DNA from: Spongiivirga citrea
GTDB lineage: Bacteria; Bacteroidota; Bacteroidia; Flavobacteriales; Flavobacteriaceae
Assembly (NCBI RefSeq): GCF_010671565.1
Contig: NZ_JAABOQ010000003.1
Coordinates: forward strand, 186,001 to 250,000
Length of the DNA: 64,000 nt
Direction of reading: 5' to 3'
The notes under the pieces were generated by a model that saw only the letters and a list, made by a program, of their open reading frames with translations, searched no databases and was not told the origin of the DNA. Numbering within the stretch: position 1 is the stretch's first letter; each line of letters starts with the position of its first letter. Shown here piece by piece: positions 17,060 through 25,781 of the stretch. The translations under genes and the position numbers were made by a program.

Positions 17060-20000
17060 ATGCGCTATCTAGGTATTGCAGTCATTATTTGCGGATTGAA
17101 CATCCAGATTTTGAAAAGTCAACAACAAGATAAAATAAATCTTGAACCAGTAAATGATGGCTTAATCAATTCATGGGTTTCAGCTATCACCCAAGATAGC
17201 TTAGGTTTTATATGGATTGGAACCCAAGACGGACTTCATCGATATGATGGTTATCGTTATCAAGTATATAGAAATTCACCAGATGACGATGCAAGTATTG
17301 CCGCTAATTGGATTAAAGATATCGCAATTGATAGTAATGGAGATTTTTGGCTGGGAACTTATGGTGGTGGTGTATGCAAGTTCTCGGCGCGCACCGATAC
17401 CTTTACCAATTTTGCAAAAGACAGTATTAACAAATTTTCAAGCAAGCTAGTCTCTGGTATTGCAGCAATTTCGGAAAACCATATTTTGAGTGCGACCGAA
17501 GATGGCTATGTCCAGTTCAACATTACTAAAAACACCTATAAAAACCTCAATATAGGTCATTTTCAAAGTGATATTGCAAAAGATGGAAGCACTATTTGGT
17601 TGGTTGACAAATCTGATGTTCTCATTAAATACAACCTTGATGATGAAACTTTAAATCAAATTTATGCCTTTGATGAACGCGTTATAAAATTGGTTTATGT
17701 TCCTAATGTAGGCTTGATAGTAGGTATGAAAAATCGTTTAATTTTGTTTAATAATGATAAGCCTACCAAAGAATTCGATATTCCTAATGATTTAAAAACC
17801 ATTGAAATAGCCCAAGACGGAAGCATCCTAATAGTCGTAAAAAATGGTTTATATCAACTTGATATTAAAACATCAACCATAAAACAATTAGAAGTTAATA
17901 TTGATTTGAATCAATACGAGCTCGAAACCATATTTATCGACGAATCAAATACCCTTTGGCTTGGCACTAATAAGGGATTATTTAAACAGGAAAAAAAATA
18001 TCGCGCCTTTGCCCAAAACCATATCAAACTTCACGGACGACGAATTACAAAACATAAAGAAACTTTATATGTTGGAGGCAGCCAAGGTTTGTACCGAATT
18101 CTAAAAACACCTGAACAACTAATAAAAAACAGGAGAATTCTTGGTTTGTATAGCACAAATGATGAATTACTTGCTAGCTCTGACTATTCATATTATTATA
18201 AAATAAATAATCAAGAAATTGATAGTATCCAAATTGGCGAAAAAACAGGTCAAAAGCTAAGAGTACTAGGGCTGGAAATTGATAAAAACAAACGAAAGTG
18301 GATAGGTTCATGGTCTGGACTTTTTCTTTTTGATCCGGATAATCAACCACTAGGACACATATCTATTGAAACGGAATCCAATCTAGGTGAATCTAAAATC
18401 ACACAAATGCACCTAGATCATAATGATCGTATGTGGATAATAACTTCCGGATATGGCATTTTTCGTATTGATAACGCTTCAACAATTCTAATAGATGAAA
18501 TCTCAAAACACATTATAAACTATCGTAATGAAGCTGGTAATAGAAATAGTATTAATTCAAATCTTTTGTTAAGCTTAGAAGAAGATGAGAATGGTAATAT
18601 GTGGTTTGGTACCGAAGCTGGTGTTGCTAATTACAATGAAAATAATTCCGCGTTTGATAGAATGTACTACCAAGATGAATTATTAAATAAAAAAATAATG
18701 ACAATCAGAAAAGATGGTCAAAATCAATTGTGGATAACCACAATAAATGATGGTATTTATGTGTTCGAACAAAGTGGAAAAACAATAACACACTACACTA
18801 AAAGTGACGGATTAATATCCAATGCCTTTCTATATGGTTCGGGTTATTATGACGCTAAAAACAATAGCATGTACTTGGGTACTGATGAAGGAGTTCAGAT
18901 AATAGACCTGTCAAAAAATCTAAAAAGCAGTATTTCCAAAAGTCCGGTAATAACTGAAATTATGGTTAATACCACAAATGATAAAACGCTAATAGCCCCT
19001 GCAAAAGCACCATATGTTAACAAGCTAACTTTAGCCGCAAATCAAAATGATTTTGCAATTCGATTTTCAACCTTAAATTTTGACAATCCCCAAAAAATAC
19101 GGTATTACTACACAGTAGATCAAAAAAATTGGAAACTAGCTGACTTTCAAACAGCGTATTTCACTAATATGCCTTATGGCAAGCAAACTCTCACCTTAAA
19201 ATCAGTTTATGATGGTGATGAAAACACAACTGCGGTCACGACCCTTCCTATTTTTATTAGTCCTCCTTGGTTTTTAAGCAATACTGCTAAGTTTGGTTAT
19301 ATTTTGCTTTTTTTAGGAATGTTATATGGTATTTATCGATACCAGAAATGGCGATGGCAAATGAAACTCAACTTGAACATCGAGAAACAAGAAGCAGCAC
19401 ATTTTAAAAAATTAAACGAGCAGAAGTCTAGATTATATACCGATATCGCCCATGAATTTAAAACTCCGCTCACATTAATTTCTGGACCTTTAGAAGATCA
19501 ACTAAGGAACAATGATATTTCAAATAAAGATCGTACGAACATCTCTATAGCATCACGCAATGTTGAGCGACTTACCGTTTTAGTTGATCAACTTTTAGGA
19601 TTAGCAAAGCTCGATGATGGCAAACAAAAACTTCATTTAAAAAGCGGCGACCTTGGTCTTTTTCTCCACTCGTTGGTCGAATCTTTTGAATATCAAGCTA
19701 CAAAAAGGCAAATTGGTTTTGTCAAAGATATTCAAATTGTCAAACAAGTTTTTTACGATGAAGACGTTATTGAAAAAATTGTCGTCAACTTGCTTTCAAA
19801 CGCATTAAAATATACATCAAACAATGGCGATTGTTTTTTTAGCGCCAAGATCGAATCTAATCAACTTTTAATAGTTGTCAAAAATGACGCAGATGAGCTA
19901 AATTCACTTCAGCTAGAAAAAGTGTTTACCCGCTTTTATCAATTTAATGATCATAATGAGGGTACCGGAATAGGCCTTGCACTAACCAAAGAACTTGTGG

Positions 20001-20929
20001 AATTATGCAAGGGAACAATCAATGTCTTTGTAGAAGATGATCAAAAAATAGCGTTTAAAGTTGTCCTTCCAATAAAAACTAATTCTCAAACAACAACAGA
20101 CACAACGTCAATTAATTACTCAATTAAAACGAATGCCAGCAATGAATTTGACGAAACAAACACTTCAGAATTACCAATTTTACTAGTAATTGAAGACAAT
20201 AATGAGTTACGAACCTTTATTCAGAATAACTTTGTAAAAACCTATCAAGTTCTAGAGGCAGCCAACGGAAAAACCGGTTTAGAAATGGCATTAGAATATG
20301 TTCCCGATGTCATTTTATCCGATATTCAAATGCCATTGATGAACGGAATGGAATTATGCGATACCTTAAAAGCTGATGAACGTACTAGTCATATTCCTGT
20401 AATTCTTCTTACTGCCAGTTTTAATCAAGAACATGAGTTAAAAGGGCTTTCGTCTGGCGCTGACGATTATATAACAAAGCCTTTTAAATTAGCAATTTTA
20501 GAACAGCGCATAGCGAATCAAGTTAATATTAGAAAACAGTTAAGGGCGCGATATCAGAAAGGAATGATCTTAAAACCGAAAGATCTTGCACTAACCTCAA
20601 TCGATGAAGCCTTTTTAAATAACATTAAAAATATATTAGATTCTCATATTACCGATTCGGCATTTACAGCTGAAAAATTTTGTGAATATGCCAATGTTAG
20701 TCGTATGCAACTGCATAGAAAACTAGTGGCTTTGACAGGAATGTCTACATCGGCATTTATACGGTCGCAACGACTTCAATTAGCAACAGAAATGTTGAAA
20801 AACAGTGATCAGACAATTAATGAAATTGCCTACGCTATTGGTTTTAACACTCCCACTTATTTTATGAGGTGCTTTAAAGAAACCTTTGGCAAAACTCCAT
20901 CTGAATATCTGGAAACAGAGCTAAAATAA
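17060..20929 (+). CDS. HTCS hybrid two-component system regulator (second of a tandem pair)
   Basis: A 1289-residue paralogue of the preceding gene with the same domain order: N-terminal signal/anchor, propeller repeats (SLGFIWIGTQDGLHRYDGY near residue 48), Y_Y_Y region, one transmembrane helix about 740-760, kinase with His798 in DIAHEFKTPLTLI, N-box NLLSNALKYT, G-box GTGIGLAL, receiver with Asp1088 in VILSDIQMPLMNG, and a C-terminal AraC HTH. The kinase, receiver and DNA-binding parts are nearly identical in motif to the first copy, while the sensor propellers differ strongly. This indicates a tandem duplication with sensor divergence, so the pair probably reads two different signals. No polysaccharide utilisation genes adjoin it. 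Confidence 0.95.
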   Translation: MRYLGIAVIICGLNIQILKSQQQDKINLEPVNDGLINSWVSAITQDSLGFIWIGTQDGLHRYDGYRYQVYRNSPDDDASIAANWIKDIAIDSNGDFWLGTYGGGVCKFSARTDTFTNFAKDSINKFSSKLVSGIAAISENHILSATEDGYVQFNITKNTYKNLNIGHFQSDIAKDGSTIWLVDKSDVLIKYNLDDETLNQIYAFDERVIKLVYVPNVGLIVGMKNRLILFNNDKPTKEFDIPNDLKTIEIAQDGSILIVVKNGLYQLDIKTSTIKQLEVNIDLNQYELETIFIDESNTLWLGTNKGLFKQEKKYRAFAQNHIKLHGRRITKHKETLYVGGSQGLYRILKTPEQLIKNRRILGLYSTNDELLASSDYSYYYKINNQEIDSIQIGEKTGQKLRVLGLEIDKNKRKWIGSWSGLFLFDPDNQPLGHISIETESNLGESKITQMHLDHNDRMWIITSGYGIFRIDNASTILIDEISKHIINYRNEAGNRNSINSNLLLSLEEDENGNMWFGTEAGVANYNENNSAFDRMYYQDELLNKKIMTIRKDGQNQLWITTINDGIYVFEQSGKTITHYTKSDGLISNAFLYGSGYYDAKNNSMYLGTDEGVQIIDLSKNLKSSISKSPVITEIMVNTTNDKTLIAPAKAPYVNKLTLAANQNDFAIRFSTLNFDNPQKIRYYYTVDQKNWKLADFQTAYFTNMPYGKQTLTLKSVYDGDENTTAVTTLPIFISPPWFLSNTAKFGYILLFLGMLYGIYRYQKWRWQMKLNLNIEKQEAAHFKKLNEQKSRLYTDIAHEFKTPLTLISGPLEDQLRNNDISNKDRTNISIASRNVERLTVLVDQLLGLAKLDDGKQKLHLKSGDLGLFLHSLVESFEYQATKRQIGFVKDIQIVKQVFYDEDVIEKIVVNLLSNALKYTSNNGDCFFSAKIESNQLLIVVKNDADELNSLQLEKVFTRFYQFNDHNEGTGIGLALTKELVELCKGTINVFVEDDQKIAFKVVLPIKTNSQTTTDTTSINYSIKTNASNEFDETNTSELPILLVIEDNNELRTFIQNNFVKTYQVLEAANGKTGLEMALEYVPDVILSDIQMPLMNGMELCDTLKADERTSHIPVILLTASFNQEHELKGLSSGADDYITKPFKLAILEQRIANQVNIRKQLRARYQKGMILKPKDLALTSIDEAFLNNIKNILDSHITDSAFTAEKFCEYANVSRMQLHRKLVALTGMSTSAFIRSQRLQLATEMLKNSDQTINEIAYAIGFNTPTYFMRCFKETFGKTPSEYLETELK

Positions 20930-21017
20930 GCTCTTGTTACATAATCATAGTATTAAGTTACATACGTGAAGTGATTAGGTTGAAGTGAATACTACTTTCA
21001 TATAAAAAGAATTGAAT

Positions 21018-21920
21018 ATGAAAAAGGTAGTATCAAATGAAGTTAAAGAAATTCGAGCAATTAGCTTTTTCTCTTCTTCGCTACATGATAAAGAATCGAT
21101 TGATGAAGTGCTTTGGGATATTACTAAAAACGTTATTCATGAGTTGGGCTTTATCGATTGTGTAATCTATGAACTCGATCCAGAAACAAACTTACTCCAT
21201 CAGCGTGCTGCATATGGACACAAAAACCCAGCAGATGATTTTATTCATAACAAAATCACGCTTAAACTTGGTGAAGGTATTGTAGGAAGTGTTGCCATTT
21301 CTAAAACTGCAACACTAGTAAGAGACACTTCAGCCGATGACAGATATATTGTTGATGATGCTAGACGACTTTCGGAATTATCTGTTCCTATAATTATCAA
21401 TGATGAGCTTTTTGGTGTAATTGATTCTGAGCATCCGGAAAAGGCTTTTTTTAATGAACGACATCTTCACCTACTTACTATTATAGCCGCCTTGTGTTCT
21501 CAAAAGATTATGAGTTTAAAAAACAAATCGAGAAAACCACTCAACAGCGCTAATGAATATTTTCAAAAGCTAGAACACCTAATGCAAGTGGACAAAATTT
21601 ATCAAAACCCCAACCTGAGTTTATCTTCGACAGCCGATTTGCTTGGCATTTCGGCCTGTTACCTTTCCAGTTTAATCAATTCGGTTATTGAGGGCAGTTT
21701 TATTGATTATATTAATGCATATCGCATTGCCGATGTAAAATCGAACTTACACTCCCCTGGGTTTCATCATTACACAATACTATCTGTTGGCTTAGAAGCT
21801 GGTTTTAACTCGAAGTCCACTTTTTATAATGCATTCAAAAAACATACGGGTATGTCTCCTAGCGATTACAGGGATAAAGACCCCTTTACAGTCCAGTTTC
21901 TTTCGAATTTAAATATTTAG
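21018..21920 (+). CDS. GAF-domain AraC-family transcriptional regulator
   Basis: A 300-residue soluble regulator. An N-terminal GAF domain spans about residues 15-160 (LGEGIVGSVAISKTATLVRD near 85, then SVPIIINDELFGVIDSEH near 130), followed by an AraC-type double HTH at about 195-290 (STADLLGISACYLSSLIN and AGFNSKSTFYNAFKKHTGMS). GAF domains bind small ligands such as nucleotides, haem or phenolics; the ligand here is not evident. ATG 21018 is preferred over a TTG two codons upstream. It lies between the HTCS pair and the collagen-like lipoprotein genes, all on the same strand, so it is a candidate activator of the lipoprotein block. Confidence 0.87.
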   Translation: MKKVVSNEVKEIRAISFFSSSLHDKESIDEVLWDITKNVIHELGFIDCVIYELDPETNLLHQRAAYGHKNPADDFIHNKITLKLGEGIVGSVAISKTATLVRDTSADDRYIVDDARRLSELSVPIIINDELFGVIDSEHPEKAFFNERHLHLLTIIAALCSQKIMSLKNKSRKPLNSANEYFQKLEHLMQVDKIYQNPNLSLSSTADLLGISACYLSSLINSVIEGSFIDYINAYRIADVKSNLHSPGFHHYTILSVGLEAGFNSKSTFYNAFKKHTGMSPSDYRDKDPFTVQFLSNLNI

Positions 21921-21974
21921 GACTAATACAGTAGATGTCGTTTTTAGGTTTGGAAAAATTTAAATCTAAAAGTG

Positions 21975-22601
21975 ATGAAAACAATAAACATTTTAAAAAG
22001 ACTAACAACACTCTATTTCATAACCGCATTATTTGCCGTTGGCTGCTCTCCAGAAGATGGCGAACAAGGACCAGCAGGACCCGCTGGCCCGCAAGGTGAA
22101 CAAGGCCCATCTGGGCAAAACGGTACCGATGGACAAGACGGGGCTGATGGCGCTCAAGGTGAGCAAGGTGAAACCGGGACGGCTAATGTTATTTACTCTG
22201 ATTGGATTGCTAGAGATTTTGAAACTGCAGGGGCAGCTACAACCAATGAACAATTGTTAACCTCGTTCAATCCCGCTGAATACAATCTTAATGAAGATGT
22301 ACTACTTGTATTTGGTAGACAGAACATAAATGCTATCGTTTCTAACGTGTATCAATTGCCTTACATCCTAACTTCACAGCAGGAATTCTATAGTTTTCGA
22401 GTAAGTAGTTTTTCTGGAGGAAGTTCGTTACGTATCGAAGTTTCAGCGCTAGACGGAGGAACCAATTTATATACTTTCTTTGATGATTTTAGGTATGTCA
22501 TCATTCCTGGCGGACAACAAACAACTGGTAAACAAACCCCACCCGACTATTCCAAAATGTCTTATGAAGAAGTTGCTAAACTTTTTAACATCAAAGACTA
22601 G
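21975..22601 (+). CDS. Collagen-like surface lipoprotein (copy 1)
   Basis: A 208-residue lipoprotein. The lipobox is FAVGC with Cys near residue 20, followed by SPEDG, an acidic patch like the Bacteroidota surface-export signal. About 14 consecutive Gly-X-Y triplets follow ([12 protein letters not shown] ...), able to form a short collagen-like triple-helical stalk. The C-terminal ~140 residues are a globular beta-rich domain ending in a motif ([20 protein letters not shown]) shared with the next gene. ATG 21975 is chosen over the preceding GTG. A hairpin follows the stop. No function is assigned to such proteins; a trimeric surface stalk is inference. Confidence 0.85.
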   Translation: MKTINILKRLTTLYFITALFAVGCSPEDGEQGPAGPAGPQGEQGPSGQNGTDGQDGADGAQGEQGETGTANVIYSDWIARDFETAGAATTNEQLLTSFNPAEYNLNEDVLLVFGRQNINAIVSNVYQLPYILTSQQEFYSFRVSSFSGGSSLRIEVSALDGGTNLYTFFDDFRYVIIPGGQQTTGKQTPPDYSKMSYEEVAKLFNIKD

Positions 22602-22616
22602 ATTGGTTTGAATGAT

Positions 22617-22663
22617 AGCCCTCCTTAACAATTAGGTTGGATGGAATTGCAGGAGGGCTTTCT
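22617..22663 (+). terminator. Long-loop hairpin after collagen-like gene 1
   Basis: AGCCCTCCT (22617-22625) pairs perfectly with AGGAGGGCT (22651-22659), then T-rich sequence. The 25-base loop contains CAATTAGGTTGGATGGAA, which recurs almost exactly in the hairpin after copy 2, while the stem bases differ in a compensating way. It acts probably as a terminator or attenuator between the two lipoprotein genes. Confidence 0.6.
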
Positions 22664-22701
22664 CATAAAAAATGATACTAAAGATCTTTAAAACAGAAAA
22701 G

Positions 22702-23301
22702 ATGAAAACAATTAATATTTTCCAAAAAATAACATTTATCTATTTACTAATTGGACTAGTCGCTATAGGATGTTCTCCTGAGGATGGCGCACAAGGTCCC
22801 GCGGGACCAGCTGGTCCGCAAGGTGAACAAGGACCACAGGGACAAGAAGGAACGCAAGGAGAACAAGGTGAGTCCGGAAATGCAAATGTTATTGTCTCCG
22901 ATTGGATTCAAAATGGATTTTCTCCAGGAGGTGGCTTACTACAAAAAGTATTTACTTTAGCAACCGACACAGAAATCACTTCACTTAATATCGATTTAGA
23001 TCGTAGCACTATTATGGTTTATGGCAGGGGTAATGTCTTGGCAATAATGGGAGACGAAGTGATACCCTTGCCTTATTATCGAGCCGCTACGGAAGACACT
23101 TACTCTTTTACATTTGGCGATGGGTCACTCCGCGCACTAGGCATAACCCCGAATGACGGCACTAATGATTTTGATCTTTTTGATGATTATCGGTACGTAA
23201 TTATTCCTGCAGATAATTCCCAATCCGGTAAACAAACCCCACCCGATTATTCTAAAATGTCTTATGATGAAATTGCCAAATTTTTTGGCATCAAAGATTA
23301 G
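22702..23301 (+). CDS. Collagen-like surface lipoprotein (copy 2)
   Basis: A 199-residue paralogue of the preceding gene. Lipobox LVAIGC is followed by SPEDG and about 11 Gly-X-Y triplets ([18 protein letters not shown] ...), three fewer than in copy 1. The globular domain has diverged in sequence, but the N-terminal stalk and the C-terminal motif [20 protein letters not shown] remain nearly identical. The start at 22702 (MKTINIF) matches the start of copy 1; an extension to 22672 only adds residues before the signal peptide. A matching hairpin follows its stop. The pair is a tandem duplication including the downstream hairpin. Confidence 0.85.
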   Translation: MKTINIFQKITFIYLLIGLVAIGCSPEDGAQGPAGPAGPQGEQGPQGQEGTQGEQGESGNANVIVSDWIQNGFSPGGGLLQKVFTLATDTEITSLNIDLDRSTIMVYGRGNVLAIMGDEVIPLPYYRAATEDTYSFTFGDGSLRALGITPNDGTNDFDLFDDYRYVIIPADNSQSGKQTPPDYSKMSYDEIAKFFGIKD

Positions 23302-23315
23302 ATTAATGTGACCCT

Positions 23316-23367
23316 AAAGCCCTCTTCAATTAGGTTTTGGATGGAACTTTAATCTAGAGGGCTTTTA
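23316..23367 (+). terminator. Long-loop hairpin after collagen-like gene 2
   Basis: AAAGCCCTCT (23316-23325) pairs with AGAGGGCTTT (23356-23365), followed by TTTTA. The 30-base loop contains CAATTAGGTTTTGGATGGAA, matching the loop of the hairpin at 22617 with a 2-base insertion. Compared with that copy, the stem differs while pairing is kept. It separates the collagen-like genes from the kelch-like operon. Confidence 0.6.
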
Positions 23368-23388
23368 CTTCACTAAACACAAAATATC

Positions 23389-24447
23389 ATGAAAACAAAA
23401 CAACTAGTACTATTAAGTCTGATTGTGATAATTAGCGCCTGTCAAAAACAGGAAATTACAGAACCAGAAAAGCTTAATGCAAGTAAACTTGGCCTTGGGG
23501 CAACCCCGCTATCTTTAAAAGGAGAGTTAATAAATAAAGAAACTCCTTTTCCGAAGCGGGCCTATCATACATCATTAAACTTTGATAAAAGTATCTGGAT
23601 AATAGGTGGGCTAGCTGCCGATGTTGAAGGCTATGAAAACGATGTTTGGCGATCTGAAAATGGTAAAGAATGGAAATTAGTCAATCCAGACGCCAATTTT
23701 AATGGACGCATGGCTCATGCATCCACAGTTCACGATAAAAAAATGTGGGTAATTGGCGGTAAAAATGGAGCAGCGGGTCAGTTAAGTCCAAATAACGAGG
23801 TTTGGCACTCAAAAGATGGTAAACACTGGGAATTCGCAACTAAGAATGCGCCATTTTCTGCTCGATCAGCGCATACACTTACGGCTTTTAAAGGCAGAAT
23901 GTGGCTAATCGGAGGCGAGGGAAAAGAATCTTCCGATATAAAAAAGGATATATGGGTTAGTGGTGATGGAGCTAATTGGGTGCTCGCTAACTCAAATCCA
24001 CCTTTTGGTAAACGTAAAGGCCATACTACTCTAGTACATGATAACAAACTTTGGGTAATAGGTGGAATCTCTTATAGCGGTGTTAGCTCAGGTTTTTCAA
24101 ATGACGTATGGTATTCGTCTGACGGTATTAATTGGAATCTAGCCACTCCTGATGCAGGTTTTAAATCAAGACTTGGTCATACAGCAGTTTCCTATAACAA
24201 AGGCATGTATGTAATGGCTGGTCATGCTGGGTTTGCAAATTTTCTTAATGATGCCTGGCGCAGTACTGATGGTATTAATTGGAAAAAAGTAAGTATTACA
24301 AACGAGTTCAAAACCAGAGCAAATCATACTTCAATAGTATATGATAATCGTATTTGGACCATCTCAGGTTTTCCGGTTATCTCCTATCCTATAAAAAATG
24401 GTGTTTACACCGAAGGTTTCCATAGTGATGTATGGGCTTTTCAATAA
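23389..24447 (+). CDS. Kelch-like beta-propeller lipoprotein (1)
   Basis: A 352-residue lipoprotein with lipobox VIISAC near residue 18 and then QKQE. From about residue 50 there are six kelch-like repeats of 45-50 residues, each with the signature R-x-x-H-(T/S)...W(V/L)IGG...(N/D)DVW-x-S-x-DG-x-x-W, for example SIWIIGG, MWVIGGK, MWLIGGE, LWVIGGI. The chain ends DVWAFQ, which would close the ring. It is predicted to be a six-bladed propeller on the cell surface or in the periplasm; substrates or partners are unknown. It is first in an operon with two more propellers, separated by 9 and 11 bases. Confidence 0.83.
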   Translation: MKTKQLVLLSLIVIISACQKQEITEPEKLNASKLGLGATPLSLKGELINKETPFPKRAYHTSLNFDKSIWIIGGLAADVEGYENDVWRSENGKEWKLVNPDANFNGRMAHASTVHDKKMWVIGGKNGAAGQLSPNNEVWHSKDGKHWEFATKNAPFSARSAHTLTAFKGRMWLIGGEGKESSDIKKDIWVSGDGANWVLANSNPPFGKRKGHTTLVHDNKLWVIGGISYSGVSSGFSNDVWYSSDGINWNLATPDAGFKSRLGHTAVSYNKGMYVMAGHAGFANFLNDAWRSTDGINWKKVSITNEFKTRANHTSIVYDNRIWTISGFPVISYPIKNGVYTEGFHSDVWAFQ

Positions 24448-24456
24448 TCTGTAATC

Positions 24457-25770
24457 ATGAAAAAAGCAGTTATCTATATTAGTAGTTTCATGTTATTTGC
24501 GTCATGTAGCAAAGATGACAATAGTACTGAAACCTTAAATACACCACCGGAGGCTTTCGATTTAGTAGGCATCACTAACAAAGCAACTGATGTGGGCACT
24601 TCACCAATGTTAACTTGGCAAGCGGCAACCGATATCGATGGAGATGAATTGGTGTATGATATATATTTAGAAGATCATTCCCCTAACACATTTACAGCCA
24701 TAGGAGGGGAAAACGATCCCCCTCCCGAACCCACGAAAATTATTGCTCAGGGAATTTCTGACACTAGCTATAACGTTGCCAGACTTGATTTAAGCGCTCG
24801 TATTACATGGAAAGTAGTTGCGCGAGATAATAAGGGTGGCGTCACCGAAAGTGACACATTCGAATTTCGAACACGAGAAATAAATATGAGAGAAAATCCT
24901 ATTGTTGATTCAGCTCCTTTTAATTCTCGATATGGTCATAGTACCATTTTCTTTCAAGACAAATTTTGGCTCATTGGAGGCTTTGCTCAAGGTGAAAGCC
25001 ATACAAATGATATTTGGTCAAGTACTAATGGTGAAGAATGGGTTTTAGAAACTGATACGGCTCCATTCGAGCCAAGAACCCAACATAATGTAGTCATTTT
25101 CAAAGAAAGGTTATGGCTTTTGGGTGGTATAATTGAAGGCGGTCATATTGCCGATATATGGTCATCTGCTGACGCTATTAATTGGGAAAAAGAAACCGAC
25201 AACCCTGCTTACGGCAATGTGTCCGTTCCTAAAGTGGCGGCCTTTAAAAATAAGCTTTATGTATTTGGCGGAAACGAAACTAGTTCAACAGTAGGTGAAA
25301 CACCCGATGACATATGGAGCTCAGAAGATGGAGTTAATTGGGAACTAGAAACCGATTCAGCTCCATATGGTCTCAAAGCAGGATTTAAGGTGGTTGTGTT
25401 TAACAATAAGATGTTCGTTTTGGGTGGACAATCTGTGGATTCTTTCACATATTCTTCTGCTATTTGGTACACTACTGATGGCCAAAACTGGACGGAAGAC
25501 ATAGGTATTAACAACTTCTCACGAAGAGCAAGTTTTAACGTTACGACATTCGATAACAAATTATGGATCACTGGTGGTTTCAATGAAGACGGAATTTTAA
25601 ATGATTTATGGTTTACTAGAGATGGTTTTAACTGGAGGAGACAAACCACTAATGCAAATTATCAACCTCGTTTTCGTAGCTCTTTTTGCAGTAATGGCAA
25701 GGAACTGTATTTGATTGGTGGAGCCAGTTTTGAAGATGGGTTTTTCAATGATATATGGATGTTTGATTAA
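24457..25770 (+). CDS. Kelch-like beta-propeller lipoprotein (2) with Fn3-like domain
   Basis: A 437-residue lipoprotein with lipobox LFASC followed by SKDDN, a strong surface-export patch. Residues about 28-145 form a fibronectin-III-like domain (PMLTWQAATDIDGDELVYDI; ITWKVVARDNKGGVTESDTF). Six kelch-like repeats follow from about residue 150, with motifs such as FWLIGGF, LWLLGGI, LYVFGGN, MFVLGGQ and LWITGGF, and the chain ends DIWMFD. Compared with the first propeller gene, an Fn3-like spacer has been added between anchor and propeller. It starts 9 bases after the first propeller gene, so the genes are co-transcribed. Confidence 0.83.
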   Translation: MKKAVIYISSFMLFASCSKDDNSTETLNTPPEAFDLVGITNKATDVGTSPMLTWQAATDIDGDELVYDIYLEDHSPNTFTAIGGENDPPPEPTKIIAQGISDTSYNVARLDLSARITWKVVARDNKGGVTESDTFEFRTREINMRENPIVDSAPFNSRYGHSTIFFQDKFWLIGGFAQGESHTNDIWSSTNGEEWVLETDTAPFEPRTQHNVVIFKERLWLLGGIIEGGHIADIWSSADAINWEKETDNPAYGNVSVPKVAAFKNKLYVFGGNETSSTVGETPDDIWSSEDGVNWELETDSAPYGLKAGFKVVVFNNKMFVLGGQSVDSFTYSSAIWYTTDGQNWTEDIGINNFSRRASFNVTTFDNKLWITGGFNEDGILNDLWFTRDGFNWRRQTTNANYQPRFRSSFCSNGKELYLIGGASFEDGFFNDIWMFD

Positions 25771-25781
25771 AAATAAAAGCA

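Noticed and set aside
22060-22190. Collagen-like Gly-X-Y region taken as a phage tail-fibre remnant
   Set aside because: The protein has a lipobox and no phage genes are nearby; a paralogue with the same layout follows.
25257-25649. Minus-strand 130-residue frame inside the second kelch gene
   Set aside because: It is a shadow of the repetitive propeller coding sequence with biased, low-complexity composition.
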